NCBI GenBank assembly: GCA_943324165.2
Contig: CALPKO020000116.1
Coordinates: forward strand, 1 to 5,644
Reading direction: 5' to 3'
Length of the DNA: 5,644 nt
Source of the DNA: Bdellovibrio sp. ZAP7
GTDB taxonomy: Bacteria; Bacteroidota; Bacteroidia; Flavobacteriales; Flavobacteriaceae
Shown here: positions 1 to 5,107 of the stretch, in pieces
Layout: every line of letters begins with the position of its first letter
Position numbering within the stretch: the first letter of the stretch is position 1
Translations under genes and position numbers: made by a program
Notes under the pieces: generated by a model
Database searches by the model: none
What the model saw: only the letters and a program-made list of their open reading frames with translations
What the model was told of the DNA's origin: nothing

Positions 1-163
1 GATCGCCACATTCCATATAATTTTCGTGTTTTTCGTCACGAAAGAATGCACCTAACTCAGATTTTGAAATTCTAAAGTCTACTAATTCAAGAATTTCAAC
101 TATTTGATCGTCTCGCAACATCAATGCAACCCGAAGTTTCTTAAAAATATCGTTGTTTGTCAT
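1..163 (-). CDS. DUF1456 (YehS-like) protein, N-terminal part, cut by the window edge
   Basis: The reading frame opens with ATG at 163-161 and stays open for 54 codons to the left edge, so the C-terminal part lies outside. The visible protein begins MTNNDIFKKLRVAL, continues with RDDQIVEILELVDFRISKSE, and ends with an ENYMECGD segment. This matches the repeat unit of the DUF1456/YehS family as I remember E. coli YehS (NNIVLKKLRIAF, then FRVS, then FRECGDQFL). Full members are about 150 residues with two such units, so about one unit is seen here. The family is a small soluble protein of unknown biochemical function. A TAnnTTTG element lies just upstream at 177-184. The gene is divergent from the Tudor-like gene that starts at 397. 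The family call is fairly secure; no function is claimed. Confidence 0.8.
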   Translation of the reverse strand, partial: MTNNDIFKKLRVALMLRDDQIVEILELVDFRISKSELGAFFRDEKHENYMECGD

Positions 164-176
164 TTTTTATTTTTTT

Positions 177-184
177 CAAAGATA
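177..184 (-). promoter_or_regulatory. Candidate Bacteroidota -7 element for the DUF1456 gene
   Basis: On the minus strand the bases read TATCTTTG, an exact TAnnTTTG match to the Bacteroidota sigma-ABfr -7 consensus. It ends 13 nt before the ATG at 163, which implies a very short leader. A TTG occurs upstream (TTGACTTT), but only 11 nt before the TA, closer than the usual 17-23 nt, so the -33 half is unsupported. The match could be chance in such AT-rich DNA. Confidence 0.35.
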
Positions 185-342
185 ATTATTAAAGTCAATT
201 ATTATTATAATTTACAGTATTTTGTTGTTTACTATTTTCTATTTTGCAGTCACATTTAATGCGGTCTCAAATATTCTAATAACAATAAACGGAACTGAGA
301 ATTGAATCAGAAAACCAGAGAAAATACTAAAATCTAACAAAG

Positions 343-350
343 TATTTTTG
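343..350 (+). promoter_or_regulatory. Weak candidate -7 element for the Tudor-like gene
   Basis: TATTTTTG fits TAnnTTTG and lies 46 nt before the ATG at 397, leaving a leader of roughly 40 nt. No TTG is found at the expected -33 distance, and T-rich DNA makes chance matches likely. Apart from this and the element at 177-184, the 164-396 spacer shows nothing I can identify. Confidence 0.2.
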
Positions 351-396
351 ATTTTGTAAATTAGATTTCTATTTTCGTACAAAATTAAATTTAAAC

Positions 397-921
397 ATGA
401 AAATACTAGGAATTGGTTCAAGAATCAATCATTCAGAATTTGGTAAAGGGGTTGTAACAAACGTTTCAAATACGTCATATTGGGTAACTTTTATAGAAAA
501 TGGCTTAGAAACTATCGATTTAAACAGCAATTTTGAAGTGATAGAAGCTGCTGAAAACGAAGTGGATACAATTAGTCTTTATGACGTAGAAAGAAGTTTG
601 AGAGAAATTTTAAAAAAATGGTCCGACATTTCAGAAATTGTTCCAATTGGCGATAAATGGAAAGGCGGAAAGATGATTTTAGATCCAGGGCAAGCTGGTT
701 TGGCAAGTAAAGAAATTCCGATTGACACTTTTTTTCATAAAATAATCATGGTTCGTGATAGAATGCGTGTGATGGAACAAAAAATAAATGCCAGCAATTT
801 AGAAGAAATTGAAAAAGTAGAATTACAACAGTACATTACCAGGATTTATGGTAGTTTAACCACTTTTAATGTTTTGTTCAAATCCAATAAAGATTTTTTT
901 GTGGGAGAAAAGTCAAAATAA
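397..921 (+). CDS. Conserved hypothetical protein with N-terminal Tudor/SH3-like barrel
   Basis: This is a 174-residue soluble protein with no signal peptide or membrane segment. Residues 5-42 (GIGSRINHSEFGKGVV, then WVTFIENGLETIDL) have the pattern 'G-x-R-V-x-H-x-x-F-G-x-G-x-V ... V-x-F-x-x-x-G-x-K-x-L'. This is typical of small beta-barrels such as the C-terminal Tudor-like domain of UvrD/PcrA helicases and the CarD/Mfd RNA-polymerase-interacting domain. After a linker, residues 63-165 form a second, mostly helical region with a KWKGGKMILDP segment (88-97) and a charged block around EIPIDTFFHKIIMVRDRMRV (106-125). From memory this second region recurs in Bacteroidota hypothetical proteins. 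A link to RNA polymerase or nucleic acid is inferred from the barrel alone. The ATG follows AAATTTAAAC, an A/T-rich start typical of the phylum. The gene is probably monocistronic and ends in the shared hairpin at 924-955. Confidence 0.75.
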   Translation: MKILGIGSRINHSEFGKGVVTNVSNTSYWVTFIENGLETIDLNSNFEVIEAAENEVDTISLYDVERSLREILKKWSDISEIVPIGDKWKGGKMILDPGQAGLASKEIPIDTFFHKIIMVRDRMRVMEQKINASNLEEIEKVELQQYITRIYGSLTTFNVLFKSNKDFFVGEKSK

Positions 922-923
922 AA

Positions 924-955
924 AAAAAGCTGTTTCGATTTTGAAACAGCTTTTT
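924..955. terminator. Bidirectional intrinsic terminator between convergent genes
   Basis: A perfect 13-bp inverted repeat has arms at 924-936 (AAAAAGCTGTTTC) and 943-955 (GAAACAGCTTTTT) around a 6-nt loop. The right arm ends in a T run and the left arm begins in an A run, so the hairpin is followed by a U tract on either strand. It begins 3 nt after the stop of the plus-strand gene (919-921) and ends 4 nt before the stop of the minus-strand gene (959-961), so it can end both transcripts. Confidence 0.9.
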
Positions 956-958
956 AAT

Positions 959-1399
959 TTAATCTTGATTGATTTTCTTTCTCCAAAAAAAAGTATTTAG
1001 TATGTGTCTTTTTGCAAAACGATTTGGCGATTCAGCATTAACCATTTTTACGTAGGTTGCTTTTGGAACGCTTATATATTCGTAAACAGAACCGTTAGAA
1101 AAATCGATAATTAGTCTTCCTTCTACAAACTTATAGTCTGTAATGGTTGCGTTGGCAACTGTTTCGTTGTATTCTGGTTTTAGTTGTTCAATGGTTTCTG
1201 GATTGATGCTTACCAAAAAATGATAAGCTTCGATGATGTTTTTACTATTTTCTTCAGCAGCTTTTAAACCTTCATCATCTCCCGAGAATTTATCCGGATG
1301 TGCTTCTTTCATCGCATTGCGATAAATCGTTTTTAAATCTTTTAATGTTGCAGTTTTGTCAACATTTAACAATTTTCTGTATTCAACTATTTTTTTCAT
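959..1399 (-). CDS. Small J-domain protein with C-terminal KTSC domain
   Basis: This is a 146-residue cytosolic protein with two modules. Residues 4-66 form a J-domain: YRKLLNVDKTATLKDLKTIY is helix I-II, the HPDK signature that triggers DnaK ATP hydrolysis is at 34-37, and a helix-III segment (NIIEAYHFL) follows. Residues 84-137 fit the KTSC domain pattern (ITDYKFVEGRLIIDFSNGSV, YEYISVP, then AESPNRFAKRHI), a short module of unknown role. There is no Gly/Phe linker or zinc-binding domain, so this is a class-III type J protein, not DnaJ itself. It probably recruits DnaK to a particular client, with KTSC as the likely specificity part; that role is inference. The start is the ATG at 1399-1397, directly before MKKIVEYRKLL. 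The gene converges on the gene at 397-921 and is divergent from the rhomboid gene. Confidence 0.85.
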   Translation of the reverse strand: MKKIVEYRKLLNVDKTATLKDLKTIYRNAMKEAHPDKFSGDDEGLKAAEENSKNIIEAYHFLVSINPETIEQLKPEYNETVANATITDYKFVEGRLIIDFSNGSVYEYISVPKATYVKMVNAESPNRFAKRHILNTFFWRKKINQD

Positions 1400-1468
1400 A
1401 AATGCTATAAGTCTTTGTCTATTAGATAGAAAACTATATTTTTGTTTTCAAAATGGACAAATTTTGTG

Positions 1469-1476
1469 CAAATGTA
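1469..1476 (-). promoter_or_regulatory. Candidate -7 element for the J-domain/KTSC gene
   Basis: The minus strand reads TACATTTG, an exact TAnnTTTG. It is 69 nt upstream of the ATG at 1399, giving a leader of about 60 nt. A TTG occurs 12 nt before it, shorter than the usual -33/-7 gap. It sits in the 200-bp divergent spacer 1400-1599, which holds no other gene. Confidence 0.35.
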
Positions 1477-1572
1477 AACTTTTTAAAACAAGATTTTATG
1501 TTTTTTTAATCCTAATTGAAATTTATGCTAAAATTTAAAGTCGTAAAAAAAGCAATTCTTTATTAAATAATC

Positions 1573-1580
1573 TAAATTTG
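1573..1580 (+). promoter_or_regulatory. Candidate -7 element for the rhomboid gene
   Basis: TAAATTTG matches TAnnTTTG exactly, is followed by CAACTC, and lies 19 nt before the ATG at 1600. This implies a leader of about 12-15 nt, common in Flavobacteria. No TTG is present at -33. The start codon is preceded by ACACCAAAA, an A-rich stretch instead of a Shine-Dalgarno. Confidence 0.4.
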
Positions 1581-1599
1581 CAACTCAAATACACCAAAA

Positions 1600-2241
1600 A
1601 TGAATACTATTTTAATTGCGATTGTATTGGCTAATGTCTTGTTTAGCTTTAAGGGCTTTAACGATTTAAGTTTTTTTAGAAAATATGAATTCCATATTGC
1701 AAGTATTCGCGCTGGTGAGCAAATTCGTATGTTTTCTTCCGCCTTTCTTCATGCTGATTTGATGCATTTGGCTTTTAACATGTACACTTTGTATATTTTT
1801 TCGCCCGTTGTTTTTGGCTATTTAGGTGATTTTTCATTTTTGATGATATACATAATAAGTTTATTTTCAGGTAGTTTATTGACCTTGTATTTTCACAAAA
1901 ACGATTACAATTATCGCGCAATTGGTGCTTCGGGAGCAGTCACCGGGGTTTTATATGCTGCTATTTTGATGCAACCTGATATGGGATTGTATTTGTTTTT
2001 TATACCTATTGCCATTCCTGCATATCTTTTTGGAATAGGTTATTTGTTGTATTCTATTTATGGAATGAAAGCCAAAAATGATAATATCGGTCATACGGCA
2101 CATTTTGGTGGTGCGATTGGCGGTTTTGCTTATACTTTATTGAGAGAACCAAGTTTGTTAACAGAAAATCCTTTCATGGTCGGACTTTTGTTAATTCCAA
2201 TTGTGATTTTATTCGTCATGGAAAAAACAGGGAAACTTTAA
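1600..2241 (+). CDS. Rhomboid family intramembrane serine protease
   Basis: This is a 213-residue polytopic inner-membrane protein with the six-helix core of bacterial GlpG-type rhomboids and no extra cytosolic domain. Visible landmarks are the HxxxxHxxxN cluster of TM2 (FLHADLMHLAFNM; His51, His56, Asn60), the catalytic motif GASGAVTG with Ser111, and the last-helix motif GHTAHFGG, where His168 is the expected catalytic base. The Ser/His dyad is intact, so the enzyme should be active and cut substrate helices within the membrane. Its substrate cannot be read from the sequence. Hydrophobic segments lie near residues 1-16, 50-72, 78-98, 108-125, 130-155 and 168-205. The SIMPL-domain gene follows 53 bp downstream on the same strand with no terminator between, so the two are probably co-transcribed. 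Confidence 0.93.
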   Translation: MNTILIAIVLANVLFSFKGFNDLSFFRKYEFHIASIRAGEQIRMFSSAFLHADLMHLAFNMYTLYIFSPVVFGYLGDFSFLMIYIISLFSGSLLTLYFHKNDYNYRAIGASGAVTGVLYAAILMQPDMGLYLFFIPIAIPAYLFGIGYLLYSIYGMKAKNDNIGHTAHFGGAIGGFAYTLLREPSLLTENPFMVGLLLIPIVILFVMEKTGKL

Positions 2242-2294
2242 TGGCACAACTTTTGGAAAGAAGAAACTGAATCAACAAAAATAAATCAATCACC

Positions 2295-2987
2295 ATGAAA
2301 AAGTCAATTTTTATTTTATTTGTATTTTTTGCGCTATCTGCGCAAGCACAAGAAATCAAGCCAATGCCTTTAATCAACGTTGCCGGCGAAGGAAAAATTA
2401 AAGTAACACCAGATCAAGTCAGTATTTCTGTTTCAGTAGAATCTAAAGGAATTAAAGCCGCCGAGGTGAAAAAAGAAAATGACATCAAAATTGATGAAGT
2501 AATTAAATTCATCAAAAAAATGAAAGTTGATGCGAAAGATTTTCAAACGGAAAGGGTAACTTTAAATGATCAATACGATTATCAAAAGAAGAAACACAAT
2601 TATGTTGCGACACAAACCATCATAATTTTATTAAAAGATTTGTCTAAATATGACGAATTGATGGAAGGTATCGTAGATGCTGGAATTAACAATATCAATA
2701 ATGTAGATTTTAGATCTTCAAAATTAGAAAGCTATAAGTCGGAGGCGCGAAAATTAGCTATGAAAGATGCAAAAGTGAAGGCGGAAGATTATATTTCTGT
2801 TTTGGTTGGACAAAAAGTAGGTAAAGCATTTACGATTTCAGACAATACGCAAGCTTATTATCCAAGGCCAGTTTACGGGATGGCAATGATGAAAAATGTA
2901 GAGATGGATTCCGCTCCGAGAGAAACTTTGGCAGTGGGAGAAATTGAAATTATAGCCAACGTTAGCGTAAGTTTTGTTTTAGAGTAA
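2295..2987 (+). CDS. Secreted SIMPL-domain (DUF541, YggE/BP26-like) protein
   Basis: This is a 230-residue protein with a clear Sec signal peptide: MKK, a hydrophobic core (IFILFVFFALS), then AQA with likely cleavage between residues 18 and 19. The mature part is a SIMPL domain. It opens with INVAGEGKIKVTPDQVSISV (27-46), the family's 'V-x-G-x-G-x-V-x-V-x-P-D' hallmark, followed by VESKG. Residues 151-178 hold the second signature (ARKLAMKDAKVKAEDYISVL, then VGQKVGK), and the protein ends in a beta segment (EIEIIANVSVSFVLE). Relatives include E. coli YggE, linked to oxidative-stress tolerance, and Brucella BP26/OMP28, which forms a channel-like oligomer. With no lipobox cysteine it should be soluble in the periplasm. 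Its biochemical activity is unknown. It is followed by a terminator at 3013-3045 and probably shares a transcript with the rhomboid gene. Confidence 0.9.
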   Translation: MKKSIFILFVFFALSAQAQEIKPMPLINVAGEGKIKVTPDQVSISVSVESKGIKAAEVKKENDIKIDEVIKFIKKMKVDAKDFQTERVTLNDQYDYQKKKHNYVATQTIIILLKDLSKYDELMEGIVDAGINNINNVDFRSSKLESYKSEARKLAMKDAKVKAEDYISVLVGQKVGKAFTISDNTQAYYPRPVYGMAMMKNVEMDSAPRETLAVGEIEIIANVSVSFVLE

Positions 2988-3012
2988 AAGTAAAATCCTC
3001 TTAAAAATAAAG

Positions 3013-3045
3013 AAAACCTTTCAAGTAAATTCGAAAGGTTTTTTT
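3013..3045. terminator. Bidirectional terminator between the SIMPL gene and the gentisate cluster
   Basis: The arms AAAACCTTTC (3013-3022) and GAAAGGTTTT (3033-3042) pair perfectly over 10 bp around a 10-nt loop. On the plus strand a run of seven T residues (3039-3045) completes the terminator for the SIMPL gene (stop at 2985-2987). On the minus strand the arm is followed by a U-rich stretch (TTTTCTTTATTTTT), so it can also end the minus-strand cluster, whose last stop codon is at 3079-3077. Confidence 0.85.
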
Positions 3046-3076
3046 ATTTGAATAATTTGATTTAATATAAATTTTT

Positions 3077-3307
3077 CTAAAGAGATTCAATGATGTCGGC
3101 CAAGTGATGGTCTAATTGGGTAATTTCATTTTTATCTTGGGTGAATAAAGTAATTTCTAATTGAAATGCTTTGTAGATTTTACAATCAGGATGATGGTGC
3201 ATTTCATCAGCATGTTTGGCTACTTTCAATAAAAACTGCGCTAATTCTGTTTGCGATTTGAACGTGAAGTTCTTCACTAATTTACCATCAATTTCTTGAA
3301 ATGCCAT
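3077..3307 (-). CDS. Short, diverged pterin-4a-carbinolamine dehydratase (DCoH/PhhB) family protein
   Basis: This is a 76-residue protein. The family (EC 4.2.1.96) dehydrates 4a-hydroxytetrahydrobiopterin, regenerating the pterin cofactor of phenylalanine hydroxylase. The fold signature is visible: KLVKNFTFKSQTELAQFLLK aligns with the 'F-x-F-x-x-F' strand and first helix, and VAKHADEMHHHPD (29-41) holds the active-site HHP. ITLFTQDKNEITQLDHHLAD aligns with the family's 'L-x-T-H-x-x-x-x-L-T-x-x-D' region. Two things are odd. The protein starts about 20-25 residues later than typical 95-110-residue members, and the third active-site His (THD/THE) is Gln here (TQD), while the later Asp (LD) is kept. 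The ATG lies 4 nt after the maleate isomerase stop codon, so the two are surely on one transcript. No pterin-dependent hydroxylase is visible. Family membership is likely; enzymatic activity is uncertain. Confidence 0.75.
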   Translation of the reverse strand: MAFQEIDGKLVKNFTFKSQTELAQFLLKVAKHADEMHHHPDCKIYKAFQLEITLFTQDKNEITQLDHHLADIIESL

Positions 3308-3311
3308 ATTT

Positions 3312-4058
3312 TTAATATTTACCGTTTAACAATTCGCCACCAATTGATGATTTGGCTTCGATGCCCAATTTTTTCATCATTTCAAAGGTAGTGCAAACCG
3401 CAGCAGAAGTAACCGGAATACCACATTCTTTTTGAATTAAATCTATCGCTTCTAGCGATGGCATTTGCACACATGCTGAAACTACTAAAACATCCACATC
3501 AGTTAAATCCAAGCGCTTATAAATTTCGAGTAAATTCATTGGATTTTGTGCGGCAACTTCTAAATTATCAGGAATTTCCAAAGCAATACTTTCTTTTACT
3601 TTTATGCCTTGGTGTTCGATATAATCGACAACCATATCGGTTAGCGGACGCATATAAGGCGTAATTATCGAAATTTGTTTCGCTCCCAAAATTTTCAAAC
3701 CATTTATTAAAGCACCAGCTGATGTAACAATAGGAGTAGGGAAATCATTGGCAACCGTTTCTTGATGCAAATTTACTTCCGACACACAATGATAACCGCG
3801 TCCCATGCTCATGATTGCAACTAAACAAGCATACCCCATAACATCCACGTGTGCATCAGAAAGTTCTTGGGCACATTTCAAACTCATAGCATCCATTGCT
3901 TCAAGTTCTTCTTTGGTCACTTTTTTCATTCGCATTCTACTGCTATGAAACGTAAAGCGCTCAGGTAAAATGCTTTCTCTAGCTCTAAAAATAGCTGGTA
4001 TTTCGGTTTCCATCGTTACGTTGGAAGATGGAACTATTTGTCCTATTTTGTATTTCAT
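3312..4058 (-). CDS. maiA: Maleate cis-trans isomerase (EC 5.2.1.1)
   Basis: This 248-residue cytosolic enzyme converts maleate to fumarate without a cofactor, and is a member of the Asp/Glu racemase superfamily. It is recognised by long stretches typical of maleate isomerases: IGQIVPSSNVTMETEIPA at the N terminus, ERFTFHSSRMRMKKVT (33-48), the first catalytic loop GYACLVAIMSMG with Cys78 (75-86), VTSAGAL (111-117), IITPYMRPLT (131-140), and the second catalytic loop VVSACVQMPSL with Cys196. The two cysteines correspond to the pair (Cys76/Cys194 in the Nocardia enzyme) that attacks and protonates the double bond. The length is normal and both cysteines are present, so activity is expected. 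It lies 69 bp downstream of the FAH-family gene and 4 nt upstream of the pterin dehydratase-like gene. In nicotinate degraders this enzyme is NicE; here the gentisate dioxygenase nearby points to maleate made from gentisate. Confidence 0.93.
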   Translation of the reverse strand: MKYKIGQIVPSSNVTMETEIPAIFRARESILPERFTFHSSRMRMKKVTKEELEAMDAMSLKCAQELSDAHVDVMGYACLVAIMSMGRGYHCVSEVNLHQETVANDFPTPIVTSAGALINGLKILGAKQISIITPYMRPLTDMVVDYIEHQGIKVKESIALEIPDNLEVAAQNPMNLLEIYKRLDLTDVDVLVVSACVQMPSLEAIDLIQKECGIPVTSAAVCTTFEMMKKLGIEAKSSIGGELLNGKY

Positions 4059-4071
4059 TTTTTTTAGTTTA

Positions 4072-4117
4072 CAGTCTCAGTAACAGTTAGCAGCCTGAAT
4101 ACTGAAAACTGTGACTG
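4072..4117. repeat. Imperfect palindrome built of CAGT/ACTG units in an intra-operon spacer
   Basis: The 69-bp spacer between the FAH gene and the maleate isomerase gene is largely filled by two near-complementary arms. The left arm (4072-4093) carries CAG or CAGT every 6-7 nt (CAGTCT, CAGTAA, CAGTTAG, CAG). The right arm (4095-4117) carries CTG or ACTG with the same spacing. The reverse complement of the right arm (CAGTCA, CAGTTTT, CAGTATT, CAG) lines up unit by unit with the left, with mismatches and one bulge confined to the spacers between CAGT cores. One base (4094) separates the arms, so a hairpin tip would have to open slightly. I recall similar ACTG-rich intergenic strings from flavobacterial genomes, which would make this one copy of a dispersed element. 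It lies inside the transcript and could affect processing or decay. Confidence 0.6.
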
Positions 4118-4127
4118 GATACTTCTT

Positions 4128-5036
4128 TTATATTTCCTTAACCGTATTCACAATCGTTCCAATTCCTTCCACGGTGGCTTCAATAACATCTTTATCAAAT
4201 AACCATTCTTGTGGGTTTCTTCCTGCGCCAACGCCAGACGGTGTTCCTGTTGCAATGATGTCGCCTGGTTCTAAAGTGAAAACAATACTCAAATCTTCAA
4301 TCAAATCATTGATATTGAATAATAAGAATTTGGTATTAGAATTTTGTTTTTCAATTCCATTCACTTTTAAAGATAAATTCAAATTATGGGGATTTTCTAT
4401 TTCGTCTTTAGTCACTAAATAAGGTCCCATTGGTGCAAAAGTGTCTTGTCCTTTAGAAACAATCCATTGTCCTTCTCGGCGACAATCACGAGCGGAAATA
4501 TCATTAATTACGGTGTATCCAAAGACATAATCCATCGCATCGGATTTAGCGACATATTTCCCTTTTTTGCCAATCACCACAGCCAATTCCACTTCCCAAT
4601 CCAATTGTTCGGTTAGTTTGGTGTTTTTGATGATTTCGGTATTTGTGGCTGTAACTGTTGTTGGCGGTTTTGAAAAGATGATTGGTTTTTGAGGTAATTT
4701 CCCGGTTGTATCTAATGTTCTTGCACTTTCGGCAACGTGTTCGGTGTAATTCAAACCAATTCCGATGATGTTTTTTCGAGGTTTTTCGATAGGAGCGAGG
4801 ATGGTAACTTCGTTCAATTCATAAGCTACTTCGTCAAAGAATTCTTTGGAGGTTTCTGAAATTAATTCTGTGATTTCGGCTATGATTTCAAATCCCAAAT
4901 CGATGAGTTCTAACATATCGTTTGGTAATGGAAAATTGGATATTGCGCCAAAATCTTCCATATCAATCACCTGATTGTTATGAATAAAGCCCAATCTTGG
5001 TTCTGAATCGCTTGTTTTGTAGGTAAGTAGTTTCAT
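4128..5036 (-). CDS. Fumarylacetoacetate hydrolase (FAH) family protein, probable maleylpyruvate or fumarylpyruvate hydrolase
   Basis: This is a 302-residue metal-dependent C-C bond hydrolase of the FAH superfamily. Residues 1-80 are the variable N-terminal domain; the catalytic FAH domain spans about 88-300. Visible motifs are IGIGLNYTEHVAE (91-103, with the conserved His100/Glu103 pair), PIIFSKPPTTV (118-128), WEVELAVVIGKKG (147-159, metal ligands Glu148 and Glu150), GYTVINDISARD (173-184, metal ligand Asp179), SKGQDTFAPMGP (195-206, catalytic Lys196 position) and GDIIATGTPSGVGAGR (258-273). All key residues are present, so it should be active. Sequence alone does not fix the substrate: the superfamily includes fumarylpyruvate, maleylpyruvate, homoprotocatechuate-pathway and ureidoglycolate enzymes. 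Lying between gentisate dioxygenase and maleate isomerase, it most likely splits maleylpyruvate to maleate plus pyruvate; fumarylpyruvate hydrolase is the alternative. The start is the ATG at 5036-5034 (MKLLTYKT), the usual FAH-family opening. Confidence 0.88.
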   Translation of the reverse strand: MKLLTYKTSDSEPRLGFIHNNQVIDMEDFGAISNFPLPNDMLELIDLGFEIIAEITELISETSKEFFDEVAYELNEVTILAPIEKPRKNIIGIGLNYTEHVAESARTLDTTGKLPQKPIIFSKPPTTVTATNTEIIKNTKLTEQLDWEVELAVVIGKKGKYVAKSDAMDYVFGYTVINDISARDCRREGQWIVSKGQDTFAPMGPYLVTKDEIENPHNLNLSLKVNGIEKQNSNTKFLLFNINDLIEDLSIVFTLEPGDIIATGTPSGVGAGRNPQEWLFDKDVIEATVEGIGTIVNTVKEI

Positions 5037-5045
5037 TTTATTTCT

Positions 5046-5069
5046 CGCAAAGGCGCAAAGACGCCAAGT
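5046..5069. repeat. Tandem CGCAAAG-type intergenic element
   Basis: Three consecutive 8-bp units, CGCAAAGG (5046-5053), CGCAAAGA (5054-5061) and CGCCAAGT (5062-5069), stand out as a GC-rich island in an otherwise AT-rich 71-bp spacer. The island is preceded by TTTCT and followed by a T-rich stretch. I recall strings such as 'CGCAAAGGCGCAAAGACGC' as frequent dispersed intergenic repeats in Flavobacterium and other bacteria, but cannot check copy number here. It lies 9 bp from the FAH start codon on the 5' side of that gene, so it falls in that gene's translation initiation region. Confidence 0.5.
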
Positions 5070-5107
5070 TTAATTTTTTTTGATTTTTGTTATTGTAATT
5101 GATATTG

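Noticed and set aside
239..421. A 60-codon minus-strand frame in the spacer before the Tudor-like gene
   Set aside because: It overlaps the start of a well-supported gene, has a composition expected of translated AT-rich DNA, matches no family I know and has no promoter of its own.
1356..1538. A 60-codon plus-strand frame over the J-domain gene start
   Set aside because: It is antisense to the J-domain coding region and its promoter spacer; the translated sequence is low-complexity and unrecognisable.
2241..2270. A 9-codon frame (MAQLLERRN) whose ATG overlaps the rhomboid stop codon
   Set aside because: It is too short to support. TAATG overlaps arise by chance, and nothing else suggests translation or a leader peptide.
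3458..3664. A 68-codon plus-strand frame inside the maleate isomerase gene
   Set aside because: It is a shadow of the opposite-strand gene, which has clear family motifs throughout.
3312..4058. Maleate isomerase as part of a nicotinate degradation (nic) operon
   Set aside because: No deformylase, maleamate amidase or 2,5-dihydroxypyridine dioxygenase is visible, and the neighbouring cupin is a gentisate-type enzyme. Genes beyond the right edge could still change this.
4111..4422. A 103-codon plus-strand frame over the end of the FAH gene
   Set aside because: It is antisense to the conserved C-terminal FAH motifs and resembles no protein family.
5046..5069. The CGCAAAG units as a CRISPR or direct-repeat array
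   Set aside because: The units are 8 bp, directly adjacent, and have no spacers or cas genes nearby.
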